Part shown: positions 1 to 5,104 of the stretch, piece after piece
Numbering within the stretch: position 1 is the first letter of the stretch
How the letters are laid out: every line of letters starts with the position of its first letter
NCBI GenBank assembly: GCA_030637455.1
Contig: DAOWGL010000202.1
Span: forward strand, 1-9,738
Direction: 5' to 3'
DNA length: 9,738 bases
Source: Candidatus Nitrosopumilus sp.
GTDB taxonomy: Archaea > Thermoproteota > Nitrososphaeria > Nitrososphaerales > Nitrosopumilaceae
Position numbers and translations under genes: made by a program
The notes under the pieces: model-generated
The model's database searches: none
The model's input: the letters and a program-made list of their open reading frames with translations, nothing else
What the model was told of the DNA's origin: nothing

Positions 1-208
1 ATGACAGCTCGCGCAATCGTTTGGCGAGGATATCGTAATGAAATTCGGTATCGCCAAATATAGTCGTGCTGGGTTTGAATCGAATCTCGGTACCGGTGCG
101 GTCTGTCGTACCCGTTACTTCCAGTGGTTTTACCGGATCACCGTTGTGATACTCCTGAAAATGGGCGTTTCCGTCACGCCAGATGGTCAGTTTCAGGACT
201 TCTGATAG
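1..208 (-). pseudogene. gyrB: Internal fragment of bacterial DNA gyrase subunit B, cut at both ends
   Basis: The minus strand is open for 69 codons (208 down to 2) and reads as GyrB just after the GHKL ATPase motif VVNALS. Visible pieces are [33 protein letters not shown] and [14 protein letters not shown], which line up with E. coli GyrB around residues 120-190 ([28 protein letters not shown]). The frame has no start codon and meets a TAG at 212-214 directly upstream, so no intact gene begins here; the downstream part lies outside the window. Base composition is near 50% GC and codon use is bacterial, unlike everything to the right. Thaumarchaea normally lack gyrase and use topoisomerase VI and IB. 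The family call is firm. Whether it is an assembly chimera (preferred), contamination or transferred DNA cannot be settled from the sequence. Confidence 0.85.
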
Positions 209-269
209 AGTCTAAGAATAATTGGTAAGGTTCAGATCTAGAATTTATCTTGTCAAGGGATATTTCCAT
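174..269 (-). pseudogene. Possible N-terminus of a tyrosine recombinase/integrase, truncated at the gyrB junction
   Basis: A minus-strand ATG at 269-267 opens a frame beginning MEISLDKINSRSEPYQLF and continuing LDSIRSPET before it runs into the gyrB-like sequence and stops at TGA (176-174). The segment [13 protein letters not shown] resembles the start of the SAM-like core-binding domain of archaeal XerC/D-type integrases, where a Phe-x-x-Ser-Ile-Arg-Ser stretch is followed by T-K/R and an aromatic residue. Only about 27 residues are available, so the call is weak by itself. It is supported by position: the ATG lies 45 nt downstream of the 3' end of a tRNA-Val gene on the same strand, the usual place for an integrase of a tRNA-integrated element. 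The last few residues (DHLA) come from the gyrB piece. Confidence 0.4.
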
Positions 270-313
270 GCTTTAGGCACGAGTGCGTCCTATTTGAGTC
301 CCAATAAAGGGTA

Positions 314-388
314 TGGGCCCACGGGGATTTGAACCCCGGATTTTCGCCGTGTAAGGGCGACGTCATAACCGACCTGGACCATGAGCCC
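314..388 (-). tRNA. tRNA-Val (anticodon UAC)
   Basis: The complement folds as a full 75-nt cloverleaf. The acceptor stem is GGGCTCA with TGGGCCC (one G-U pair) and discriminator A. The D arm has three clear pairs (GTC/GAC). The anticodon stem is TCGCC/GGCGA around loop CTTACAC, giving anticodon TAC (Val). The T arm is CGGGG-TTCAAAT-CCCCG. No CCA is encoded after the discriminator, as usual in archaea, and there is no intron. A TTTAAA box at 413-418 sits about 27 nt upstream of the 5' end. The 3' end faces the truncated integrase-like frame, so this gene may serve as an attachment site. Confidence 0.96.
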
Positions 389-412
389 AGAAACCTACCT
401 TGTTAAAATCCA

Positions 413-418
413 TTTAAA
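413..418. promoter_or_regulatory. Palindromic TATA box (TTTAAA) between tRNA-Val and the glycosyltransferase
   Basis: TTTAAA is centred 27 nt upstream of the tRNA-Val 5' end on the minus strand, the spacing expected of an archaeal TATA box. It is also 52 nt upstream of the glycosyltransferase ATG on the plus strand, which would give that mRNA a leader of roughly 25 nt. Because the hexamer is symmetric it could serve either direction. The tRNA role is the better supported one. Confidence 0.45.
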
Positions 419-467
419 CTTTGAGACAAGAGAAAATCTAGAAATTTGATAAAAAATCAAGAAAATC

Positions 468-1484
468 ATGAATGACTATAGTTTTTTTTCCAGCCCAATT
501 GGATTAGGTCATGTAACTCGAGACATTGCAATTGTAAATAATTTTAAAAATATTTCAATAAATTTTATCACAGGTAGTGGTGCTGCAAAAATTCTAAAAA
601 AATTAGATTATAAAGTTCAAGATGTTTACAATCCACCTTCTTTCATTATTGAAAATGGAACTCTAAAAAATCCAGCAAAGTGGTTGTGGAATTATTATCA
701 ATATTATAGAGATTGTAGAAATATTTCAGAAGAATTAATTCAAAAGGATAAACCAGATTTAGTCATTAGTGATGAAGATTTTGCATCATTAACTGTTGCA
801 CAAAATATCAAGATTCCAACGGTGTTAGTTACAGATGTTTTTGAGACACATTTCACTAAAGGTATAGCATCAATTATTGAAAAAAAGATGAATAAATCAA
901 TGCAAGAAATTATAAAAAAATGTGATGTCGTAATATTTCCAGGAAACGGAGATGAACATGATAATATCAAAATGGTTGGCCCCATAGTTAGAGAAACAAA
1001 CTCAACAAGAGAAGAATTAAGAAAAAAGTTTTCTTTTGAAAAAAAGATCATACTCATTTCTATTGGAGGTACAAGTGCAGGATTATTTCTAATTGAAAAA
1101 GCATTAGAGAGCATCTCAAAAATTAATCAAGAGTTAGACATAGTTTTAGTTTCAGGACCAGCAGTAAACAAAAAATATGAAAATGTAAAAAATTTAGGAT
1201 TTGTAGATAACTTACATGAATTGATTTTTGCTGCAGATGTAATTATTTCATTAGCAGGAAAATCAACTATAGACGAGGCTAAGGCATATGGTACTCCGGC
1301 AATATTCATACCCATAAAGGGGCATTTTGAGCAAGAAGATAATGCAAGTGAACTAGGTTTTGTTTTTGAAGACATAGACCGATTACAAGAATTGATTTTA
1401 GAAAAACTAGAAGAAAAACGAATTCAAGTAAACACAGTAGGTGCAAAGATAGCAGCTGAAATTATTCAAAAATTAATGAAATAA
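468..1484 (+). CDS. MurG-like family 28 glycosyltransferase
   Basis: The 338-residue product has the two-lobed GT-B layout of the MurG/GT28 group. The N-terminal lobe opens with SPIGLGHVTRDIAI (residues 9-22), the Gly-rich loop with the conserved GHV/T that lies near the acceptor site, and continues with PDLVISD and PTVLVTD strands. The C-terminal lobe (from about 193) has the donor-nucleotide motifs ILISIGGTSAG (195-205) and IISLAGKSTIDEAKAYGTP (259-277), followed by IPIKGHFEQEDNA. The last of these matches the MurG signature in which Glu and Gln residues contact the sugar nucleotide. No membrane segment or signal peptide is seen, so the enzyme is probably cytoplasmic or peripheral. Archaea lack MurG's peptidoglycan substrate, so the likely role is transfer of a sugar to a surface glycan, glycolipid or N-glycan precursor. 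Donor and acceptor are unknown. It stands alone, with no glycan genes beside it here. Confidence 0.85.
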   Translation: MNDYSFFSSPIGLGHVTRDIAIVNNFKNISINFITGSGAAKILKKLDYKVQDVYNPPSFIIENGTLKNPAKWLWNYYQYYRDCRNISEELIQKDKPDLVISDEDFASLTVAQNIKIPTVLVTDVFETHFTKGIASIIEKKMNKSMQEIIKKCDVVIFPGNGDEHDNIKMVGPIVRETNSTREELRKKFSFEKKIILISIGGTSAGLFLIEKALESISKINQELDIVLVSGPAVNKKYENVKNLGFVDNLHELIFAADVIISLAGKSTIDEAKAYGTPAIFIPIKGHFEQEDNASELGFVFEDIDRLQELILEKLEEKRIQVNTVGAKIAAEIIQKLMK

Positions 1485-1529
1485 CAATCAAATGCTTAAT
1501 AGAAGGTGATTTCGATTTGATAAAGTACA

Positions 1530-2945
1530 TTGACTAAGCTAATAGTTGCCAAATTTGGTGGCAGTGCACTAGGTCCAAATGGCGAATTTATTCCAAAAAT
1601 TATTCAAAGAATTAATAAATTAAAAACAGATTCCAAAGTGATTGCAGTTTTTTCAGCCCCATTAACAATTTACGATGAGAAAAAACGTTCATTGACTGAT
1701 GTTATTTTAGAACAGGGTAGAAATGCAGAAAATGGAAAAAAACCATCTTTAGATATCGTAAAATCAACTTATCAAAAAATTCTAGAAAAAGTAGATGAAA
1801 ATAACAAGGAAAATTGTAAAAAAACAATTGATTATCATCTAGAAAAAGCACAAAGCGCACTAGATGAGGCATATAGTAACAAAGAATTTGCAAATGAAGT
1901 ACGCTCTAAAGCATTAGCATTTTCAGGTGAGATTTTGATGTCTCATGTCATGAACCACATTCTACGAAGTAATGGCATCAAAGCTGAAGCAGTGAAATTT
2001 GATGATTGGCCAATTATTACGGATAAAAATATAGAATTTACAAATTTTCTTACTGCAGAATCTAGAGAGAAAATGAGTAAAACCGTAGATCTGGTAGAAA
2101 ATAATGAAGTAGTTACCATAGGTGGATTTATTGGGAAAACAGTAGACAATATCACTACAACATACGAGCGTGGTGGTTCAGATAGAACTGCAGCTGATCT
2201 AGGAATATTATTTCATAAAAAATATGAAACAAGTATAGATTTTGAGAAAGATAGTTCAGTGGTTTCAGCAGATCCAAAAATTGTTAATTCTGATCTAAGG
2301 GAAATTAATCAATTGTCATATAATGAGGCAAGACTTGCAGGGATGTTTGGAATGAAAATTTTAGATCCAATTGCAATTAAAGAAATTGTAGAAAATGGTG
2401 TAGATATACCAATTACCATTACAAATATGAAATTCCCAGAAAAAATAACTACTATTAAAAGAAATTTGGAAGAACAGAAAGGACATCCAATAAAAATAGT
2501 TACAGGAAAAGAAAATTGTGCCATTTTTAGAATTGAGACAAGTGCTATTCAAAAATTATTAACATCTTTAGAAAAAGACAAACACTATAGTGAATTTATC
2601 ATTCTATCACCATTTACAAAAGATGGAATTGAATTTTCAAGAATATTATTTTTAGATGGAGAATATGTAAAAAGAAATGAAAAATATCTTTTAGCGTTTG
2701 ACTCACTTGCCACTATTACATACAACCGAGGAGTAATAACATTAATCGGAGATGAAATGTGGAGAGTTCAACAAGTAGTATCTAGAACTAGTGCAAAGAT
2801 TGGTGAATCTGGATTAAACATATTGAATATGGATGCACAAGAAGAAACATCACGAATAATTATTGTTGTAGAAGATACACATGATAATATTGCAAAAGCC
2901 ATCAAAGCAATTCATCAGGAAATTTCAAACATAAATTTTGAATAA
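1530..2945 (+). CDS. lysC: Aspartate kinase with C-terminal ACT region
   Basis: Phosphorylates L-aspartate, the first step to threonine, methionine and other aspartate-family amino acids. The 471 residues show the amino-acid-kinase fold: AKFGGSALG (7-15, phosphate loop), FSGEILMSHVMN (131-142), GGFIGKT (198-204), the nucleotide-binding TYERGGSDRTAADL (211-224) and VSADPKIV (245-252), which corresponds to the family's T-A-D-P-R-I-V. About residues 320-470 form the regulatory part with ACT-like repeats (GVITLIGDEMWR; then SGLNILNMDAQEETSRIIIV), so end-product feedback control is expected. Length matches the family. The start is TTG: an in-frame TAA lies at 1521-1523 and no ATG fits. A TATA-like CTTAATA at 1495-1501 would put transcription start almost at the TTG. 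The usual W-[ST]-D before the A-D-P motif is replaced by IDFEKDSS. ilvE lies downstream, beyond an RNA-like gap and an opposing gene. Confidence 0.92.
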   Translation: MTKLIVAKFGGSALGPNGEFIPKIIQRINKLKTDSKVIAVFSAPLTIYDEKKRSLTDVILEQGRNAENGKKPSLDIVKSTYQKILEKVDENNKENCKKTIDYHLEKAQSALDEAYSNKEFANEVRSKALAFSGEILMSHVMNHILRSNGIKAEAVKFDDWPIITDKNIEFTNFLTAESREKMSKTVDLVENNEVVTIGGFIGKTVDNITTTYERGGSDRTAADLGILFHKKYETSIDFEKDSSVVSADPKIVNSDLREINQLSYNEARLAGMFGMKILDPIAIKEIVENGVDIPITITNMKFPEKITTIKRNLEEQKGHPIKIVTGKENCAIFRIETSAIQKLLTSLEKDKHYSEFIILSPFTKDGIEFSRILFLDGEYVKRNEKYLLAFDSLATITYNRGVITLIGDEMWRVQQVVSRTSAKIGESGLNILNMDAQEETSRIIIVVEDTHDNIAKAIKAIHQEISNINFE

Positions 2946-3058
2946 TGTAAAGTGGCGTTACGGGCTTTCACCTGTAAACCGCCATCATGGGTTTATTCTT
3001 GGACCTTTATCTAGAGTTAGTCCGGCGTTACCCAAAACACGCGATACAATAAATTGAA
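2946..3058. ncRNA. Candidate structured RNA or RNA switch in a GC-rich gap; strand unresolved
   Basis: Between the stop of the aspartate kinase and the stop of the opposing small gene, positions 2951-3045 are about 48% GC against roughly 30% for other gaps here, a common mark of functional RNA in AT-rich archaea. Hairpin 1 pairs TGGCG-TTACGGG (2953-2964) with CCTGTAA (2971-2977) and CGCCA (2980-2984): twelve pairs with a two-base bulge and a six-base loop. Hairpin 2 pairs GGGT (2989-2992) with ACCC (3030-3033) and TGGAC (3000-3004) with GTCCG (3020-3024). GGCGTTAC occurs twice (2954-2961, 3024-3031), and both copies can pair with GTAA..CGCC at 2974-2983, so alternative folds are possible. It lacks the RNase P, SRP, 5S, tRNA and C/D-box signatures I looked for. 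The plus strand has a G-U pair where the minus strand has A-C; the minus strand offers a GAAA loop and an upstream TATA-like palindrome. Confidence 0.4.
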
Positions 3059-3077
3059 GTTTCTAGTATTTAGACCT

Positions 3078-3091
3078 GATCTATATAGATC
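3078..3091. promoter_or_regulatory. 14-bp perfect palindrome containing a TATATA core
   Basis: GATCTATATAGATC is a perfect 14-bp inverted repeat without a spacer, four bases beyond the stop codon of the small membrane protein gene. Its core is a good archaeal TATA box. Read on the minus strand it would start transcription near 3058, just ahead of the structured 2946-3045 element. It could instead be an operator, or part of the 3' end of the small gene. No experimental evidence is available to choose. Confidence 0.3.
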
Positions 3092-3094
3092 TGT

Positions 3095-3295
3095 TCACAT
3101 ACGCTCAGATACATACCAAAGAACGATACCAATGCCTAACAAAGCATACCACTTGTAGTTCTTCTTATTCATGAAAATATTTACCGAACCTAAATCTTTG
3201 TTTGTGGTTAATCGAATTTTTCTCATTTCAAATGCCTGACCAACCAAGCCTATGACAAGTAAAATTATTCCAGCAAAGCCCAAAAAAGGTTCCAT
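3095..3295 (-). CDS. Small two-helix membrane protein, function unknown
   Basis: The 66-residue product has a hydrophobic N-terminal helix (about 4-22, FLGFAGIILLVIGLVGQA), a short basic stretch with MRKIRL and a charged segment (24-48), and a second helix (about 49-63, WYALLGIGIVLWYV) ending in SERM. This predicts a helical hairpin in the cytoplasmic membrane with the positively charged loop inside. No catalytic or metal-binding motif is visible, and I do not recognise the family. The ATG start has a TATA-like ACATATC centred about 25 nt upstream on the minus strand (3317-3323), consistent with a leaderless transcript, and the gene is divergent from ilvE. The reading frame uses AT-rich codons like its neighbours, and the hydrophobic pattern argues that it is genuine. 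Confidence 0.7.
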   Translation of the reverse strand: MEPFLGFAGIILLVIGLVGQAFEMRKIRLTTNKDLGSVNIFMNKKNYKWYALLGIGIVLWYVSERM

Positions 3296-3360
3296 GATAG
3301 AATTTACGACTAGCTAGATATGTAGTTTAAGATGGCTCAAAATTAGTGAGAAAAATAATT

Positions 3361-3369
3361 CTTTAAATT
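3361..3369 (+). promoter_or_regulatory. TATA box of ilvE
   Basis: CTTTAAATT is centred about 27 nt before the ilvE ATG at 3392, so transcription should start at or within a couple of bases of the start codon. No Shine-Dalgarno sequence lies between (ATTTTTTGCTCTCCT), which fits a leaderless mRNA. Confidence 0.6.
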
Positions 3370-3391
3370 AGCATAGATTTTTTGCTCTCCT

Positions 3392-4306
3392 ATGAAAGAG
3401 ATTGGTAAAATATGGATGAATGGGAAATTGGTACCATTCAAAGATGCCAAAGTTCACGTTTTAACTAACGCATTACACTATTCAACATCAATTTTTGAAG
3501 GGATTAGATGTTATGATACTCCAAATGGATCTGCAATTTTCAGATTACCAGAACATGTTGATAGATTTTTTAAATCTGCAAAATTATATTCAATGAAAAT
3601 GCAATTCTCAAAAAAAATAATTTCAGATGCAATTGTAAAAACAGTTCAAACAGGAGGACTCAAAGAGTCATACATTAGACCACTAGCATATTATGGGTAT
3701 GGAACAATGGGGTTAACTCCTACTACAAACAAAGTAGATGTTTCAATTGCTTGTTGGGAATGGAAAATGGGAGAATCAAAAGCAGGTAAATTTTCTGGAG
3801 CAAAATGTAAAGTATCTAGTTGGACCAAAATAGATTCAAGATCTCAACCAATGCAAGCAAAAGCTGCATCAAACTATGCAAATGCTGCACTTGCAAGAAT
3901 GGAAGCATTAGAAAATGGATATGATGAAGCAATCATGTTAAACTATCATGGCAAAGTTGCAGAAGGTAGCGCTGAAAATATTTTCATAATTAAAGATGAT
4001 ATTATTCAAACTCCTCCACTTTCAGCAGGAGGATTAGAGGGAATTACTAGAGATGCCATTATTCAGATAATTGAAGAGAATGGAGGATTTGTAATTGAAC
4101 GAGATTTGGAACGAGATGATCTTTACAATGCAGATGAAATTTTCATGACAGGTACTGCAGCTGAGGTAAAGTCAGTAACTCAGATAGACAAAGTAAAAAT
4201 TGGAAATGGAAAGATGGGGAACATTACCAAAGCACTACAGAAATCATTTACTGATGTAGTCATGGGTAAAGACGAAAGATTTTTGCCTTGGTTGACATTT
4301 ATCTAA
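3392..4306 (+). CDS. ilvE: Branched-chain amino acid aminotransferase
   Basis: A PLP-dependent fold-type IV transaminase that interconverts 2-oxo acids and valine, leucine or isoleucine with glutamate as the partner. The 304-residue length is typical of IlvE. Hallmarks are KIWMNGKLVPFKDAKVHVLT near the N-terminus, HYSTSIFEGIRCY (29-41), YIRPLAYYGYGTMG (94-107), the PLP-binding lysine K157 in QAKAASNYANAALARMEA, then YDEAIMLNYHGKVAEGSAEN with the phosphate-contacting E191-G192, and FMTGTAAEV near the C-terminus where the cofactor phosphate is held. D-amino acid transaminase and 4-amino-4-deoxychorismate lyase share the fold, but the EGIRCY and GTAAEV motifs and the length favour IlvE. It has its own leaderless promoter and ends in a short T-run (GTTTTTTA, 4317-4324) that may act as terminator. 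Confidence 0.93.
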   Translation: MKEIGKIWMNGKLVPFKDAKVHVLTNALHYSTSIFEGIRCYDTPNGSAIFRLPEHVDRFFKSAKLYSMKMQFSKKIISDAIVKTVQTGGLKESYIRPLAYYGYGTMGLTPTTNKVDVSIACWEWKMGESKAGKFSGAKCKVSSWTKIDSRSQPMQAKAASNYANAALARMEALENGYDEAIMLNYHGKVAEGSAENIFIIKDDIIQTPPLSAGGLEGITRDAIIQIIEENGGFVIERDLERDDLYNADEIFMTGTAAEVKSVTQIDKVKIGNGKMGNITKALQKSFTDVVMGKDERFLPWLTFI

Positions 4307-4316
4307 ATTCCACGAA

Positions 4317-4324
4317 GTTTTTTA
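4317..4324 (+). terminator. T-rich terminator after ilvE
   Basis: GTTTTTTA begins 11 nt after the ilvE stop codon. Archaeal RNA polymerase commonly terminates at short U-runs without a hairpin. The next small gene starts at 4347 and would need to be transcribed through or from its own promoter. Confidence 0.35.
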
Positions 4325-4346
4325 CCTCCAATAAGGACTAGAAATT

Positions 4347-4508
4347 ATGGATTCGTGCTCCCCAGGAGAAACTCATGAAATTTGCTGGTTTTGTAGAAAA
4401 GGTCGACATGGTGATTGTATGAAGGAAATTCCTACACAAGGAAAATCAGATGGACCTCATGATTGTACATTTGATACAAAGCTCATTCCTTGTAAATGTC
4501 AGCACTAA
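4347..4508 (+). CDS. 53-residue Cys/His-rich mini-protein, probably zinc-binding
   Basis: An ATG at 4347 opens a clean 53-codon frame; an in-frame TAA at 4332-4334 rules out a longer start. The product has seven cysteines (C4, C13, C16, C24, C40, C49, C51) and four histidines (H10, H21, H38, H53). They fall in groups: ICWFCRKGRHGDC (a C-x2-C followed by H-x2-C), then HDC, and a C-terminal CKCQH. This density and spacing predict one or two structural zinc sites. The rest is hydrophilic, with no signal peptide or membrane segment, so it is presumably cytosolic. I do not recognise a named family; a nucleic-acid-binding or adaptor role is only a guess. It lies 40 nt after ilvE and 38 nt before the methyltransferase on the same strand. 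Its small size makes it easy to miss in automated annotation. Confidence 0.72.
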   Translation: MDSCSPGETHEICWFCRKGRHGDCMKEIPTQGKSDGPHDCTFDTKLIPCKCQH

Positions 4509-4546
4509 ACAACTAATATCAAATACAGCTTTGTTTGAAAAATACT

Positions 4547-5101
4547 ATGAGTTACAATAAAGAATTTTGGAATAAATATTCAGACGAGAACGAATCAAGA
4601 TATAATGAAGAATTTGCAAAATTTGTTCGAGATTTAGCTACATCATTACGTTGTACAAGTGTTTTAGAGGTTGGTTGCGGTACAGGAATAGATCTGAGAC
4701 TATTTCCAGATACATTTCAACTTGGAGGTATTGATCTTAATGATCATGCATTAGATATTGCAAAAGAAAAGGTACCAAATGGGAATTTCAAAAATGGCAC
4801 TATAACTAATCTGCCTTTTGAGGATTCATCAATAGATTTTGTATTCACCCATGGATTAATGAATTATCTAGATGATGATACATTAGAGAAAGGAATTGCA
4901 GAAATGTTTAGAGTTTCTAGAAGATGGATTATGAATTGTGAAAAATTCAATGAAGTAGAAAAACAAATTGATGAGAATCAAAAATTCCGCAATATGGAAA
5001 ATAGGTGGTTAGACTATAAAGTAAAATTTGTCAGTAATGTCAATATGCATGAAGACATAGAACCGGATAAACCTAGATTCACCCTATTAAAAAAACTATA
5101 A
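4547..5101 (+). CDS. Class I SAM-dependent methyltransferase, substrate unknown
   Basis: Counting from the ATG at 4547 the product has 184 residues. Motif I is VLEVGCGTGIDLRLF, the SAM-binding loop; motif II is GGIDLNDHALDIA with the acidic residue that contacts ribose; then NLPFEDSSIDFVFTHGLMNYL carries the motif IV/post-motif region, and MFRVSRRWIMN corresponds to strand 5. The C-terminal beta-hairpin region is short, ending FTLLKKL. The overall pattern recalls the small 'pseudaminic-acid-associated' and ubiE-like methylases, but no substrate motif is seen. A TTG at 4535 is also in frame and would add MKNT; I prefer the ATG because TATA-like AACTAATATC (4511-4520) is 26-30 nt upstream of it. 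The stop is only three bases from the stop of the convergent histidine kinase, so the transcripts must overlap at their 3' ends. Confidence 0.82.
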   Translation: MSYNKEFWNKYSDENESRYNEEFAKFVRDLATSLRCTSVLEVGCGTGIDLRLFPDTFQLGGIDLNDHALDIAKEKVPNGNFKNGTITNLPFEDSSIDFVFTHGLMNYLDDDTLEKGIAEMFRVSRRWIMNCEKFNEVEKQIDENQKFRNMENRWLDYKVKFVSNVNMHEDIEPDKPRFTLLKKL

Positions 5102-5104
5102 TTT

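Noticed and set aside
740..1375. Open frames on the minus strand inside the glycosyltransferase gene
   Set aside because: They lie antisense to a gene with clear family motifs, their translations show no recognisable domain, and they are the usual by-product of AT-rich codons.
1702..2552. Several minus-strand open frames inside the aspartate kinase gene
   Set aside because: Antisense shadows with low-complexity hydrophobic translations; the plus-strand frame carries the kinase motifs throughout.
2946..3058. The structured gap as RNase P RNA, tRNA, SRP RNA, 5S rRNA or a C/D-box guide
   Set aside because: GAGTTAGTCCGG only loosely resembles the RNase P GAGGAAAGTCC core. No T arm, no RTGATGA/CTGA pair and no SRP or 5S signature is present.
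3310..3317. CTAGCTAG palindrome upstream of the small membrane protein
   Set aside because: An 8-bp symmetric sequence is expected by chance in AT-rich spacers, and it does not match a promoter element.
4535..4546. TTG at 4535 as the methyltransferase start
   Set aside because: It adds only MKNT, and the ATG at 4547 fits the TATA spacing better. The difference cannot be excluded but has no functional effect.
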